Below are positions 1 through 7,919 of a stretch of 13,303 bases of DNA, piece by piece. Made by a program: the position numbers and the translations under genes. The notes below the pieces were generated by a model. That model saw nothing but the letters and a program-made list of their open reading frames with translations. It did not search any database and was not told the origin of the DNA. Each line of letters starts with the position of its first letter. Positions within the stretch are counted from its first letter, which is position 1. Source of the stretch: an uncultured Vampirovibrio sp. (lineage in GTDB: Bacteria > Cyanobacteriota > Vampirovibrionia > Gastranaerophilales > Gastranaerophilaceae); assembly GCA_910583725.1 (NCBI GenBank), contig CAJTXZ010000007.1:38525-51827 (forward strand), read 5' to 3'.

Positions 1-55
1 CAGCCCATCAGCCCATCAGCCCATCAGCCCATCAGCCCATCAGCCCATCAGCCCA
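1..55. repeat. Octanucleotide tandem repeat (CAGCCCAT)n
   Basis: Six perfect copies of CAGCCCAT are followed by a seventh lacking its last base, and the array continues past the left window edge. It lies about 35 nt beyond the carB stop codon. Because 8 is not a multiple of 3, the plus strand reads a cycling octapeptide (QPISPSAH) and is open in all three frames through the array. The minus strand meets TGA in every frame. It may be an intergenic microsatellite or the end of a plus-strand repeat gene; the window does not show enough to decide. Confidence 0.95.
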
Positions 56-90
56 AAAATCAGTCTATACGTGTTGTTGCAGGGTCCGCC

Positions 91-3000
91 CTAAAATATC
101 CCTAAAAATTTCTTCTTCCTATAATTTGTTATAGTGTCACAATTTAGCTGGGTTTTTTTATCATACGTTTTAACTGCCGCCATATAAGCTCTTGCTGTAT
201 CTATGCTTGTAAAGCAAGGTATGCCGTATATTTCAGATATTGTCCTAATCTGAAAGCCGGATGTCTGTGAATTTTTACCAAGAGTCGGCGTATTCAAAAC
301 AAAGCTCAAACGCCCTTCTTTCATACGTTTTTGCAGTTTATCCACCATAAATTTTTCTATCATCTTTGATGGTATGCCATTTTTCTCTAAAAATTTATGC
401 GTGCCCCAGGTTGCCATAATAAAGAATCCTTGTTCGTAAATCTGCTTTACAATCTTTAGTGCAGGATTTTTATAATGGTCATTCAAAGACACAAGCACCC
501 TTTGCTTTTTTTGGTCAAACTTGTACCCGCCCGCAATAAACGCCTTTAAAAGAGCCTTTTTATAAGAATAATCTACCCCTAAAACTTCGCCTGTAGACTT
601 CATTTCAGGTGCCAGTGCAGGGTCTATTTTATTGAGTTTTCTAAAGCTAAAAACAGGCATTTTCACACACACGAGATTTGTTGTCTTGTGAAGCCCTGTG
701 CCATAGCCCTGCCCCCGTATGCTTTTTCCAAGTATTGCATTTATTGCAATCTCTGTCATAGGAAGCCCTGTCACCTTTGACATAATAGGCACGGTCCTTG
801 AGGCCCTTGGGTTTACCTCAATCACATAAACAACATCATCCTTAATGATAAACTGTATGTTCATAAGGCCAATTATTTTTACCTTTTGGGCAATTTTTTT
901 AGCATACTCTACCAGTTTTTTCTCTTGTCCCTTTGTTATGTTTCTAGAGGGGTAAATGCTCATAGAGTCGCCCGAATGCACCCCCGCACGTTCTATATGC
1001 TCGCATATACCTGGAATTAACACGTCTTTACCATCCGAAATAGCGTCTAATTCTACCTCTAGCCCCTCTATGTATTGGTCAATTAAGACAGGGTGCTCGT
1101 TTGAAAACTTCAAAGCCTCGTTAATATACGTTAAAAGCTCATCGTCATTGTACACTACCTGCATGCCCCTTCCGCCGATTACATACGAAGGCCGCACCAA
1201 TACAGGATATCCAAGCTCCTTTGCGGTGCTAAGGGCTTCAGCTGTGCTTCTCACCCCTCTTCCTTTGGGCTGCGGGATATTTAAGTCCGACAAAAGTTTT
1301 TCAAAAACCTTCCTATCCTCAACCATATCAATGCTTTCAAGGGATGTGCCTAAAATCTTCACCCCTTCTTTTGCAAGCTTCGGTGCCAGATTTATCGCTG
1401 TCTGCCCGCCAAACTGCACCATTACGCCCTCCGGCTTTTCTTTTCTTATAATGTTCATTACAGTTTCAGCGTTCATAGGTTCAAAATAAAGCCTGCTTGC
1501 TATGTCAAAATCGGTCGAAAGCGTCTCAGGATTTGAATTTACCATAACGGATTCATAACCGTTTTGAAGAATAGCCATTGAAGCATGCACTGAACAATAG
1601 TCAAACTCTATCCCCTGGCCGATTCTAATGGGGCCTGAGCCCAAAACTACTATGTTTCCTTTCTTTTGGTTATCTGTTTTTTCTTTGCCGCCCAAAGAGC
1701 CTTCTTTATGGCTGTTTTCGCCGTTATGCTCCATCTTGTATTCTTCAAGCTCACACGCTTCTCCGTATGTAGAGTAAAAATACGGCGTTGATGCGTGAAA
1801 TTCTCCGGCACAGGTATCCACAATCCTAAATACTGCAGGGTAATCATACTCTTTTAGTTCATCCATCGAAACATTCGAAATGTCTGAAATCTCGCAATCC
1901 AAATACCCGCAATCTTTTGCCTTTTTGTAAAGCTCTATATCTAAGGGTTTGCTTGATAGCTCAAACTCAAGCCCTACAATGTCTTTAATCTGATTTATAA
2001 ACCACGGGTCAATCTTTGTAATTTCCTGAATTTTCTTAACATCGAAATTCCGCTTCAAGGCCTCTGCTACCCTAAAAATCCTCCTGTCATCCTGAATGTA
2101 AAGATTTTGTAACAAATCTTCATCAGCCAGATTTTCAAACTTATAATGCAAAATTCCCGGGTGTTTGTCTTCCAATGACGCCACAGCCTTCTTAAAGCTG
2201 CTCTTAAACGTTCTGCCGATTGCCATAACTTCGCCCGTAGCCTTCATTTTGGTGCCAAGCATTCTATCGCCCGTTGCAAACTTGTCAAACGGCCACTTTG
2301 GAATCTTTACAACAGTGTAATCAAGCGCCGGCTCAAACGCTGCAACGGTTTTGCCTGTTATTGCATTCTTAATCTCAGATAATTGATACCCGATCGCAAT
2401 CTTTGTCGTAACCTTTGCAATGGGATACCCCGTAGCCTTTGAGGCAAGCGCCGAAGAGCGGCTGACCCTCGGGTTTACTTCAATTACATAATACTGATTG
2501 GACGCCGTATCCAAGGCATACTGTACATTACAGCCCCCTTCAATCTTTAGGGCGCGTATAATTTTTATGGCAGAGGAGCGAAGCATTTGATATTCGTTGT
2601 TTGTAAGCGTTTGAGACGGCGCCACAACAAAGCTGTCTCCGGTGTGAATGCCGATGGGGTCAATGTTTTCCATATTACAGATAATAATGCAGGTATCGTT
2701 TGAATCGCGCATTACTTCATACTCGATTTCTTTAAAGCCCGCAATGCTTTTTTCAACCAGCACCTGATTTATCGGTGATTGCTGCAGTCCTGAATATACA
2801 ATTTCCTCATATTCCGCTTCATTATTGGCAATGCCGCCGCCGGAGCCCCCAAGTGTAAACGCTGGCCTTATAATAATCGGAAAACCTATCCTCTCGGCGA
2901 ATTTTTTCGCGTCATCATAGCTTGAAACTATTTCGCTGTCTGGAATTGGCTCTCCTATTTCATTCATCAGGTTCTTAAAAAGTTCCCTGTCTTCGGCCTT

Positions 3001-3372
3001 TTTAATGGATTCAATGTTTGTGCCTAAAAGTTTCACGCCATATTCATTCAAAATGCCCGCATCACTTAGCTCGCAAGCCAAATTAAGGCCCGTTTGCCCC
3101 CCAAGAGAAGCTATAAGGCCGTTTGGGCGTTCTTTTTTGATAATACAGGTTAAACTTTCAAGGGTTAAAGGCTCGATATAGACTTTATCTGCGATGTTTT
3201 CATCTGTCATAATCGTTGCAGGGTTTGAGTTTACAAGGACAACCTCAATCTTTTCCTCCCTTAAGGCGCGGCACGCCTGCACCCCAGCGTAGTCAAATTC
3301 AGCCGCCTGCCCTATTATTATTGGGCCGGAGCCTATTACGAGTACCTTTTTTATGCTTAAATCTTTTCCCAT
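91..3372 (-). CDS. carB: Carbamoyl-phosphate synthase large subunit
   Basis: CarB catalyses ATP-dependent formation of carbamoyl phosphate from bicarbonate and ammonia delivered by CarA, the first step of pyrimidine (and arginine) synthesis in the cytoplasm. The two homologous halves are evident: GSGPIIIGQAAEFDYAG near residue 15 and GSGPIRIGQGIEFDYCSVH near residue 578 open the two synthetase units. Each has ATP-grasp signatures ending in VIEVNPRVSRSSALASK and VIEVNPRASRTVPIMSK. The last ~130 residues form the MGS-like allosteric domain (GTHKFLEKNGIP, LNTPT). Length is 1093 aa against about 1070 usually; the excess is a hydrophilic insertion at about residues 543-571 between the halves. I chose the ATG at 3372 over the TTG one codon upstream because GAAGGAAAG sits at good spacing. 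It is the last gene of the pyr operon, 171 nt or so after carA. No terminator is visible downstream. Confidence 0.98.
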   Translation of the reverse strand: MGKDLSIKKVLVIGSGPIIIGQAAEFDYAGVQACRALREEKIEVVLVNSNPATIMTDENIADKVYIEPLTLESLTCIIKKERPNGLIASLGGQTGLNLACELSDAGILNEYGVKLLGTNIESIKKAEDRELFKNLMNEIGEPIPDSEIVSSYDDAKKFAERIGFPIIIRPAFTLGGSGGGIANNEAEYEEIVYSGLQQSPINQVLVEKSIAGFKEIEYEVMRDSNDTCIIICNMENIDPIGIHTGDSFVVAPSQTLTNNEYQMLRSSAIKIIRALKIEGGCNVQYALDTASNQYYVIEVNPRVSRSSALASKATGYPIAKVTTKIAIGYQLSEIKNAITGKTVAAFEPALDYTVVKIPKWPFDKFATGDRMLGTKMKATGEVMAIGRTFKSSFKKAVASLEDKHPGILHYKFENLADEDLLQNLYIQDDRRIFRVAEALKRNFDVKKIQEITKIDPWFINQIKDIVGLEFELSSKPLDIELYKKAKDCGYLDCEISDISNVSMDELKEYDYPAVFRIVDTCAGEFHASTPYFYSTYGEACELEEYKMEHNGENSHKEGSLGGKEKTDNQKKGNIVVLGSGPIRIGQGIEFDYCSVHASMAILQNGYESVMVNSNPETLSTDFDIASRLYFEPMNAETVMNIIRKEKPEGVMVQFGGQTAINLAPKLAKEGVKILGTSLESIDMVEDRKVFEKLLSDLNIPQPKGRGVRSTAEALSTAKELGYPVLVRPSYVIGGRGMQVVYNDDELLTYINEALKFSNEHPVLIDQYIEGLEVELDAISDGKDVLIPGICEHIERAGVHSGDSMSIYPSRNITKGQEKKLVEYAKKIAQKVKIIGLMNIQFIIKDDVVYVIEVNPRASRTVPIMSKVTGLPMTEIAINAILGKSIRGQGYGTGLHKTTNLVCVKMPVFSFRKLNKIDPALAPEMKSTGEVLGVDYSYKKALLKAFIAGGYKFDQKKQRVLVSLNDHYKNPALKIVKQIYEQGFFIMATWGTHKFLEKNGIPSKMIEKFMVDKLQKRMKEGRLSFVLNTPTLGKNSQTSGFQIRTISEIYGIPCFTSIDTARAYMAAVKTYDKKTQLNCDTITNYRKKKFLGIF

Positions 3373-3375
3373 CAA

Positions 3376-3546
3376 TACTTTCCTTCGTTACTTTTGTCTA
3401 AAACCCTTACAAATGGCTCATTTTACGCCTATATGCATTTTATAATGCGGTTAAAATCCTTGTTATTCTTGCATTTTGTGCTGTTTCTTATGCATTATAA
3501 TGTAATAAAATCCTCATATACCCGCTCTCAATCTGCATTTCACGCG
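3376..3546 (-). promoter_or_regulatory. carA-carB spacer with repeated TGCATT motifs and TATAAT-like boxes
   Basis: This is the only sizeable gap inside the pyr operon. On the plus strand TGCATT occurs at 3434, 3470, 3491 and 3534. Two copies lie in palindromic settings: the perfect CATTATAATG at 3493-3502, and GCATT-TTAT-AATGC at 3435-3448. Both give TATAAT or TATAAAAT on the minus strand, so a secondary promoter for carB is possible, but no convincing -35 was found. A 16-codon minus-strand ORF starting with ATGCAGATT also fits here and has no support. Function is inferred, not shown. Confidence 0.25.
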
Positions 3547-4668
3547 TTATGATAAATTTGCGACCTCGTCAGCCTTTCTTAAAGGTATTTTTTTGTATTT
3601 GCGCATTTTTTCAACCCACTCATCAAAAATCACGGCAGCGTCGGTAGGTCCGGGGTTTGCCTCAGGGTGAAACTGCACCGCATCAATCTTCAAACTGTCA
3701 GACTTAAACCCTTCCAGCGTGCCGTCGTTCAGGTTTTGATACGTCGCATCCATTATCTTTGTCAGGCTTTTGGCGTCCACTGCATAGCCGTGGTTTTGCG
3801 ATGTCATCATCACCTTTTTGTTCAAAAGGTTTACAACCGGGTGATTTCCGCCTCTGTGGCCGTATTTCAGTTTATATGTTTTTGCCCCCAAAACTATTGA
3901 TAACAGCTGATATCCAAGGCATATGCCAAAAATCGGCAGTTTTCCTATTAAATTATGCAGCGTATTTATCTCAAATTCACAATCTGCGGGGTTTCCCGGC
4001 CCATTTGAAAGAAAAATAGAGTCAAAATTTCCATCTAAAATTGTGTTGGCTTCTGTATTTGCCGGAAACACTGTAACCCTGCAGCCGCGCCTGATTAAGC
4101 TGTCAATAATCCCTGTTTTGCAGCCATAGTCGATAAGTGCCAGCTTAATATCCCCTGAGTCATTCACCTGCCTGATTTCATCGGATGAAACCTTGAAAAC
4201 CACGTCTCTGTCTGCTGTATATAAATCAAGCTGGGCCATTTTGCTGGCTACACTATCATTATCAACATTTTCAGTAGTGATAAGGCAGTTCATTGTGCCC
4301 TTTTCCCTGATTTTTTTTGTTAAAAATCTGGTATCAATTCCGCTGATTCCTATTATACCGTGCTCTTTAAGGTATTCTGAAATATTTTTTCTGCTCTTAT
4401 AATGAGATTCGTTTTTGCACCAGTTTTTTACCACAAACCCCTTGCACCTTGGCTTTTCAGATTCAAAATCGTCTTGGTTGATGCCGTAGTTTCCTATTTC
4501 AGGATAGGTCATTACTATGACCTGGTTTGCGTATGATGGGTCGGTTAAAATCTCCTGATAGCCTGCCATTGAGGTATTGAAAACAATTTCGCCCATTGAA
4601 GTGCCTTCTGCCCCAAAGGATTCGCCCTTTAAAACCGTGCCGTCCTCTAATATTAGTGCTGCTAGCAT
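3547..4668 (-). CDS. carA: Carbamoyl-phosphate synthase small subunit (glutaminase)
   Basis: CarA hydrolyses glutamine and channels ammonia to CarB. The N-terminal small-chain domain starts LAALILEDGTVLKGESFGA and includes FNTSMAGYQEILTDPSY and GISGIDTRFLTKKIR. The C-terminal class I glutamine amidotransferase domain carries the nucleophile elbow GICLGYQ (Cys250) and the dyad in QFHPEANPGP (His334, Glu336), so the triad is complete. SNGPGNPADCE gives the oxyanion region. Length (373 aa) is normal. The ATG lies inside the 3' end of pyrF (ATGCTAG, 7-nt overlap), indicating translational coupling. carB follows after an unusually long spacer. Confidence 0.98.
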   Translation of the reverse strand: MLAALILEDGTVLKGESFGAEGTSMGEIVFNTSMAGYQEILTDPSYANQVIVMTYPEIGNYGINQDDFESEKPRCKGFVVKNWCKNESHYKSRKNISEYLKEHGIIGISGIDTRFLTKKIREKGTMNCLITTENVDNDSVASKMAQLDLYTADRDVVFKVSSDEIRQVNDSGDIKLALIDYGCKTGIIDSLIRRGCRVTVFPANTEANTILDGNFDSIFLSNGPGNPADCEFEINTLHNLIGKLPIFGICLGYQLLSIVLGAKTYKLKYGHRGGNHPVVNLLNKKVMMTSQNHGYAVDAKSLTKIMDATYQNLNDGTLEGFKSDSLKIDAVQFHPEANPGPTDAAVIFDEWVEKMRKYKKIPLRKADEVANLS

Positions 4669-5417
4669 TCTATTTCTCCAATTTCATCATATATTTTTTT
4701 CATTGCATCAATCGGGCTTAAACCTTCTGCTGGCTTTGTTACGGCCCTTCCTATAACTAAATAATCTGCCCCCTGTTCAATTGCAAATTTTGGTGTTGCG
4801 GCTCTTTTTTGGTCATCCTTACTGCTCCAGGCCGGTCTTATACCGGGACACAGCACCTTAAAATCAGCTCCGCAAGCTTCTTTTATCCTCTTTGCCTCTA
4901 AAGAAGATGCTACAACCCCGCTCATACCAGCCTTTTTGGATAATTTTGCAAGCCTTATTGCAAACTCTGAAACATCTGTTTTTATTTCAAACTCTCCGTC
5001 CATAACCTCTTGCGAAATGCTTGTAAGCATTGTCACAGCAAGGATTACGGGAGGATTTTCTTCAAAATTTTTATTTAATTTTTCAAATGCCTTTATAGCG
5101 CCGCTTCTAGCTGCTTCCATCATCTTAAAACCGCCAGTAGCGTGCACATTAAAGAAATTTGCACCCCTTAAAACCACATTTTCACTGGCTTTTTCAACAG
5201 TATTCGGTATGTCATGCAGTTTAATATCAAGGAAAAAATTTGAATTTTTGCCCAAAATATAGTCTATCACTTCGTTTCCGTACTTTGTGTACAGTTGCAG
5301 CCCGACTTTAAAAGTCTCGACATATGGATATAGTGAATCTACAAGGGTTTTAGCCTCTTTAATGTCTTCAACATCTAGTGCCAGAACGATTTTCTCTTTT
5401 ATTTTGTCATTTATCAT
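4662..5417 (-). CDS. pyrF: Orotidine 5'-phosphate decarboxylase
   Basis: PyrF decarboxylates OMP to UMP, the last step of the pathway. The catalytic Asp-Lys-Asp array is seen in FFLDIKLHDIPNTV (Asp64, Lys66, Asp69), with ALD near residue 14 at the first strand. Phosphate-binding loops are visible in CPGIRPAWSSKDDQKR and in ADYLVIGRAVTKP near the C-terminus. Length (251 aa) matches the family's bacterial group. The ATG overlaps the pyrC stop as ATGA, and the 3' end overlaps carA by 7 nt. All catalytic residues are in place and nothing is odd. Confidence 0.97.
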   Translation of the reverse strand: MINDKIKEKIVLALDVEDIKEAKTLVDSLYPYVETFKVGLQLYTKYGNEVIDYILGKNSNFFLDIKLHDIPNTVEKASENVVLRGANFFNVHATGGFKMMEAARSGAIKAFEKLNKNFEENPPVILAVTMLTSISQEVMDGEFEIKTDVSEFAIRLAKLSKKAGMSGVVASSLEAKRIKEACGADFKVLCPGIRPAWSSKDDQKRAATPKFAIEQGADYLVIGRAVTKPAEGLSPIDAMKKIYDEIGEIEC

Positions 5418-6409
5418 ACTAAAACTTTTCCTCTTAGTCTCATATTTTCATAAGGTGAAATCTTGCATTTAGACTTAAACTCAGCCGATTTTACAACCCA
5501 TTCCTCATCTAAATCAACCGTAATTTCACGCTTGTTTTCTATCCCTAAAATTCTTGCCGGATTATAGCACATTTTTTCCAAAATTTCATCAAGCGAAAGC
5601 ACGCGCAAAGCAAGCGGGAAGGCAGTTTCAAGCCCTACTATTCCATTTGGCGAGCTGGAATAGGGCATCAGCTTTTCTTCTACAGTATGCGGAGCATGGT
5701 CAGTCGCTATTACATCTATCGTTCCATCCTTTAGGCACTGTATAACGGCCTCTCTGTCGGCTTCTTCCCTGAGCGGAGGGTTCATTTTATACACCCCGTT
5801 TGATGTTACGTCCTTTTTTGTAAATGTAAAATAGTGCGGTGCTGTTTCACAAGTCACCTTAAATCCCTGTGCCTTGGCGCTTTTAATGGCCAATAGCGCG
5901 TCAGATGTAGATATATGGCAGAAGTGTAGCCTCGGGCTTTTTGATAATCCTTGATTGGCAAGGCTTTGAACCTCTTTGAACGCGTCAATCTGCCATTTTA
6001 CTTCATTTACCTCGTTTTCGCAATGCGAAAGTATTAATTCACCTGACTTTAGCGCGTTTTTGAACACTTCTTTGTCTAAAATCGGAAGTCCATCATTCGA
6101 AAAGGCAATAGCACCGGCCTTTTTCAGGTTTTCAAAGCGTACAAGTTCAGTGGTATTAAGGTTTTTAGTCACTGCAGAAATCGGATATACGTCTATATTG
6201 GGGTTTTTAGACGTGGTATCAAGCAAAAACCTTATCACATCAGGGTTATCAACCACTGGGTTGGTGTTTGGCATAGCACATATGCTTCCAAAGCCGCCAG
6301 CAATCGCACTTGCCATACCGGTTTCGAGGGTTTCCTTGCGTGAAAACCCCGGCTCCCTAAGGTGAACGTGCATATCAACAAAAGCTGGAATTTTTTTAAT
6401 TTTTGTCAC
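5414..6409 (-). CDS. pyrC: Compact class I dihydroorotase
   Basis: PyrC cyclises carbamoyl aspartate to dihydroorotate. Metal ligands are recognisable: HVHLREPG (His14, His16), LSHCEN (His129), HFCHIST (His165) and ATDHAPHT (Asp237). The class I Asp of the NDG motif is also present (Asp106). NPARILGI and the NGIVGLE loop support the class. At 331 aa it is far shorter than the usual 420-430: the first ~45-50 residues (the N-terminal part of the beta-sandwich) and the last strands are missing. The GTG start is supported by AGGGGA at 5-6 nt spacing. An in-frame TAG at 6419-6421 excludes a longer N-terminus. It overlaps pyrB by 14 nt and pyrF by 4 nt. The intact active site argues for a working enzyme rather than a pseudogene. 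Confidence 0.93.
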   Translation of the reverse strand: MTKIKKIPAFVDMHVHLREPGFSRKETLETGMASAIAGGFGSICAMPNTNPVVDNPDVIRFLLDTTSKNPNIDVYPISAVTKNLNTTELVRFENLKKAGAIAFSNDGLPILDKEVFKNALKSGELILSHCENEVNEVKWQIDAFKEVQSLANQGLSKSPRLHFCHISTSDALLAIKSAKAQGFKVTCETAPHYFTFTKKDVTSNGVYKMNPPLREEADREAVIQCLKDGTIDVIATDHAPHTVEEKLMPYSSSPNGIVGLETAFPLALRVLSLDEILEKMCYNPARILGIENKREITVDLDEEWVVKSAEFKSKCKISPYENMRLRGKVLV

Positions 6410-7337
6410 TATTTTCCCCTAAAATCATCTCCAGGACTGCCATTCGGGTATATACACCGTTATTTGCCTGCTTTAAGATAGTCTCTCCTTTTTTTGAATT
6501 TAAAAGGGCTGAATTAGCCTCTACATCACGGTTTACAGGCCCCGGATGCATCAAAATGCAGTCAGTAGGCAGGTTTTCATCTGTTAATTGATAATTTTTA
6601 ATATAATCTTCAAATTCAATTTTTTCTTGAATTCTTTCTTTTTGAATCCTCAAAACCATTGCTACATCTGCATTTTCAAGCCCGTCAGCTAAATTGTCAA
6701 CCCATTGCACGTTTTCAATGCTCTCATCCCTGAAATAGCTTGGTGCTGCACATTTTATGTTAACATTAAACCTGCTTAATAGCTCTATATTTGACTTTGC
6801 AACCCTTGAATGGCGTATATCACCTATTATTGTTAAGTTTAGACCGTCTATATTTCCAAAAATTTCCCGTAATGTAACAAAATCAAGCAAAGCCTGCGTG
6901 GGGTGGCTCTTTTGGCCTTCTCCTGCATTAATTATGGCGATATCTTTAAAGAATTTTCTGCCCATTAATTGCTTCTCAAGGGTGTCTTTTACAAGCCCCT
7001 CCTGACTTGTGCGGATTATGCAAGCGTCAAATCCAATAGCAGCAAGGTTATTCAAGGTGTCAAAAAAGTCTTCGCCTTTAGAAATAGAGGATTTGGACGT
7101 TTCAAAGTTGTAAACCGTTGCACCAAGCCTATTTAAAGCCATTTCAAATGAAAATTTTGTGCGCGTAGAGTTTTCAAAAAACATCATAACAGCCTGCTTT
7201 CCCTCGAGGCTCAAGGGTTTTGCCCCATTCTTAATTTCCAATGCGCGTTCGGCAATTGCTGAAATCTCACTTGTAGTCAGGCTTTTAATGTCTATTAAAT
7301 TTTTCATCTTTGGTTCAATCTTTACTGCTAAATCCAT
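6396..7337 (-). CDS. pyrB: Aspartate carbamoyltransferase catalytic subunit
   Basis: PyrB transfers the carbamoyl group to aspartate, committing it to pyrimidines. The carbamoyl-phosphate loop is FFENSTRTKFSFE (Ser57-Thr60). SISKGED supplies the mobile Ser/Lys loop (Lys87), GEGQKSHPTQALLD the His-Pro-Thr-Gln motif (145-148), and MHPGPVNRDVE the aspartate-side loop (264-270). Length (313 aa) is normal. The ATG at 7337 follows GGAG 8 nt upstream, within the last codons of pyrE. The typical family N-terminus MKNLIDI begins 10 residues later at 7307 but has a weaker ribosome site. The spacer to pyrE is 3 nt. No pyrI regulatory subunit gene is in the window. Confidence 0.97.
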   Translation of the reverse strand: MDLAVKIEPKMKNLIDIKSLTTSEISAIAERALEIKNGAKPLSLEGKQAVMMFFENSTRTKFSFEMALNRLGATVYNFETSKSSISKGEDFFDTLNNLAAIGFDACIIRTSQEGLVKDTLEKQLMGRKFFKDIAIINAGEGQKSHPTQALLDFVTLREIFGNIDGLNLTIIGDIRHSRVAKSNIELLSRFNVNIKCAAPSYFRDESIENVQWVDNLADGLENADVAMVLRIQKERIQEKIEFEDYIKNYQLTDENLPTDCILMHPGPVNRDVEANSALLNSKKGETILKQANNGVYTRMAVLEMILGENSDKN

Positions 7338-7340
7338 ATT

Positions 7341-7919
7341 TTATGCTCCAGTCCTGCTTCCTGGCTTTACAATCGGGATATTATCCTTGCACAGAGGGCA
7401 ATCCGCGGGTTCATAAACAACCGGGTCGATTTTTAAAAGCGAATTTATTTTTAGTGCATCATCGAGCTTTCCCTGCGTTCTGTCTACAATACAGCCTATT
7501 CCAACAACAACAGGCTCGAATTCTTTTATTGCATCAAGTGTTTCAAAAATTGTTCTTGCTGTGGTAATTACATCTTCAATTATAACCACTCTTTCGCCTT
7601 TTTGCAGACTATATCCGCGTCTTAGCCGCATTGTGCCGTCTTTTCTCTCAACAAAAAGATTCCTTTTTTTTGCCTGTTTTGCAACCTCGTATCCAAAGAT
7701 TACAGCGCCGATTGCGGGTGCTACGATAGTGTCAAATTCAATATCTGCAAGCTTTTTCGCTAGCTCCTTGCCTATTTTTTCAACTAAATCAGGGTATTGA
7801 TACAATTTTGCGCATTGAAAATATGTATCTGAATGCAGGCCGCTTGTGAGGCAAAAATGCCCGTGCAACAAGCCGTCCGCCTCTATTAATAGCTGTTTGA
7901 CATCGGTTGTTTCAATCAT
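7341..7919 (-). CDS. pyrE: Orotate phosphoribosyltransferase
   Basis: PyrE joins orotate to PRPP, giving OMP. The PRPP-binding signature is VVIIEDVITTART (residues 111-123), with TARTI where many homologues have TGGS. The orotate/PRPP loop is seen in LTSGLHSDTYFQ, and VAPAIGAVIFGYEVA gives the hinge segment. The C-terminal tail PADCPLCKDNIPIVKPGSR, with a CxxC-like pair, is characteristic of one bacterial branch of the family. Length is 192 aa. The ATG overlaps the pyrD stop as ATGA, and pyrB starts 3 nt after the stop. Confidence 0.96.
   Translation of the reverse strand: MIETTDVKQLLIEADGLLHGHFCLTSGLHSDTYFQCAKLYQYPDLVEKIGKELAKKLADIEFDTIVAPAIGAVIFGYEVAKQAKKRNLFVERKDGTMRLRRGYSLQKGERVVIIEDVITTARTIFETLDAIKEFEPVVVGIGCIVDRTQGKLDDALKINSLLKIDPVVYEPADCPLCKDNIPIVKPGSRTGA

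Noticed and set aside
81..92. Small inverted repeat AGGG-TCCG-CCCT at the carB stop
   Set aside because: Only 4 bp of stem and no T run on either strand, so it is not supported as the operon terminator.
956..1489. 177-codon plus-strand frame
   Set aside because: Lies wholly antisense to carB, in a region of conserved CarB motifs; no ribosome site or recognisable protein.
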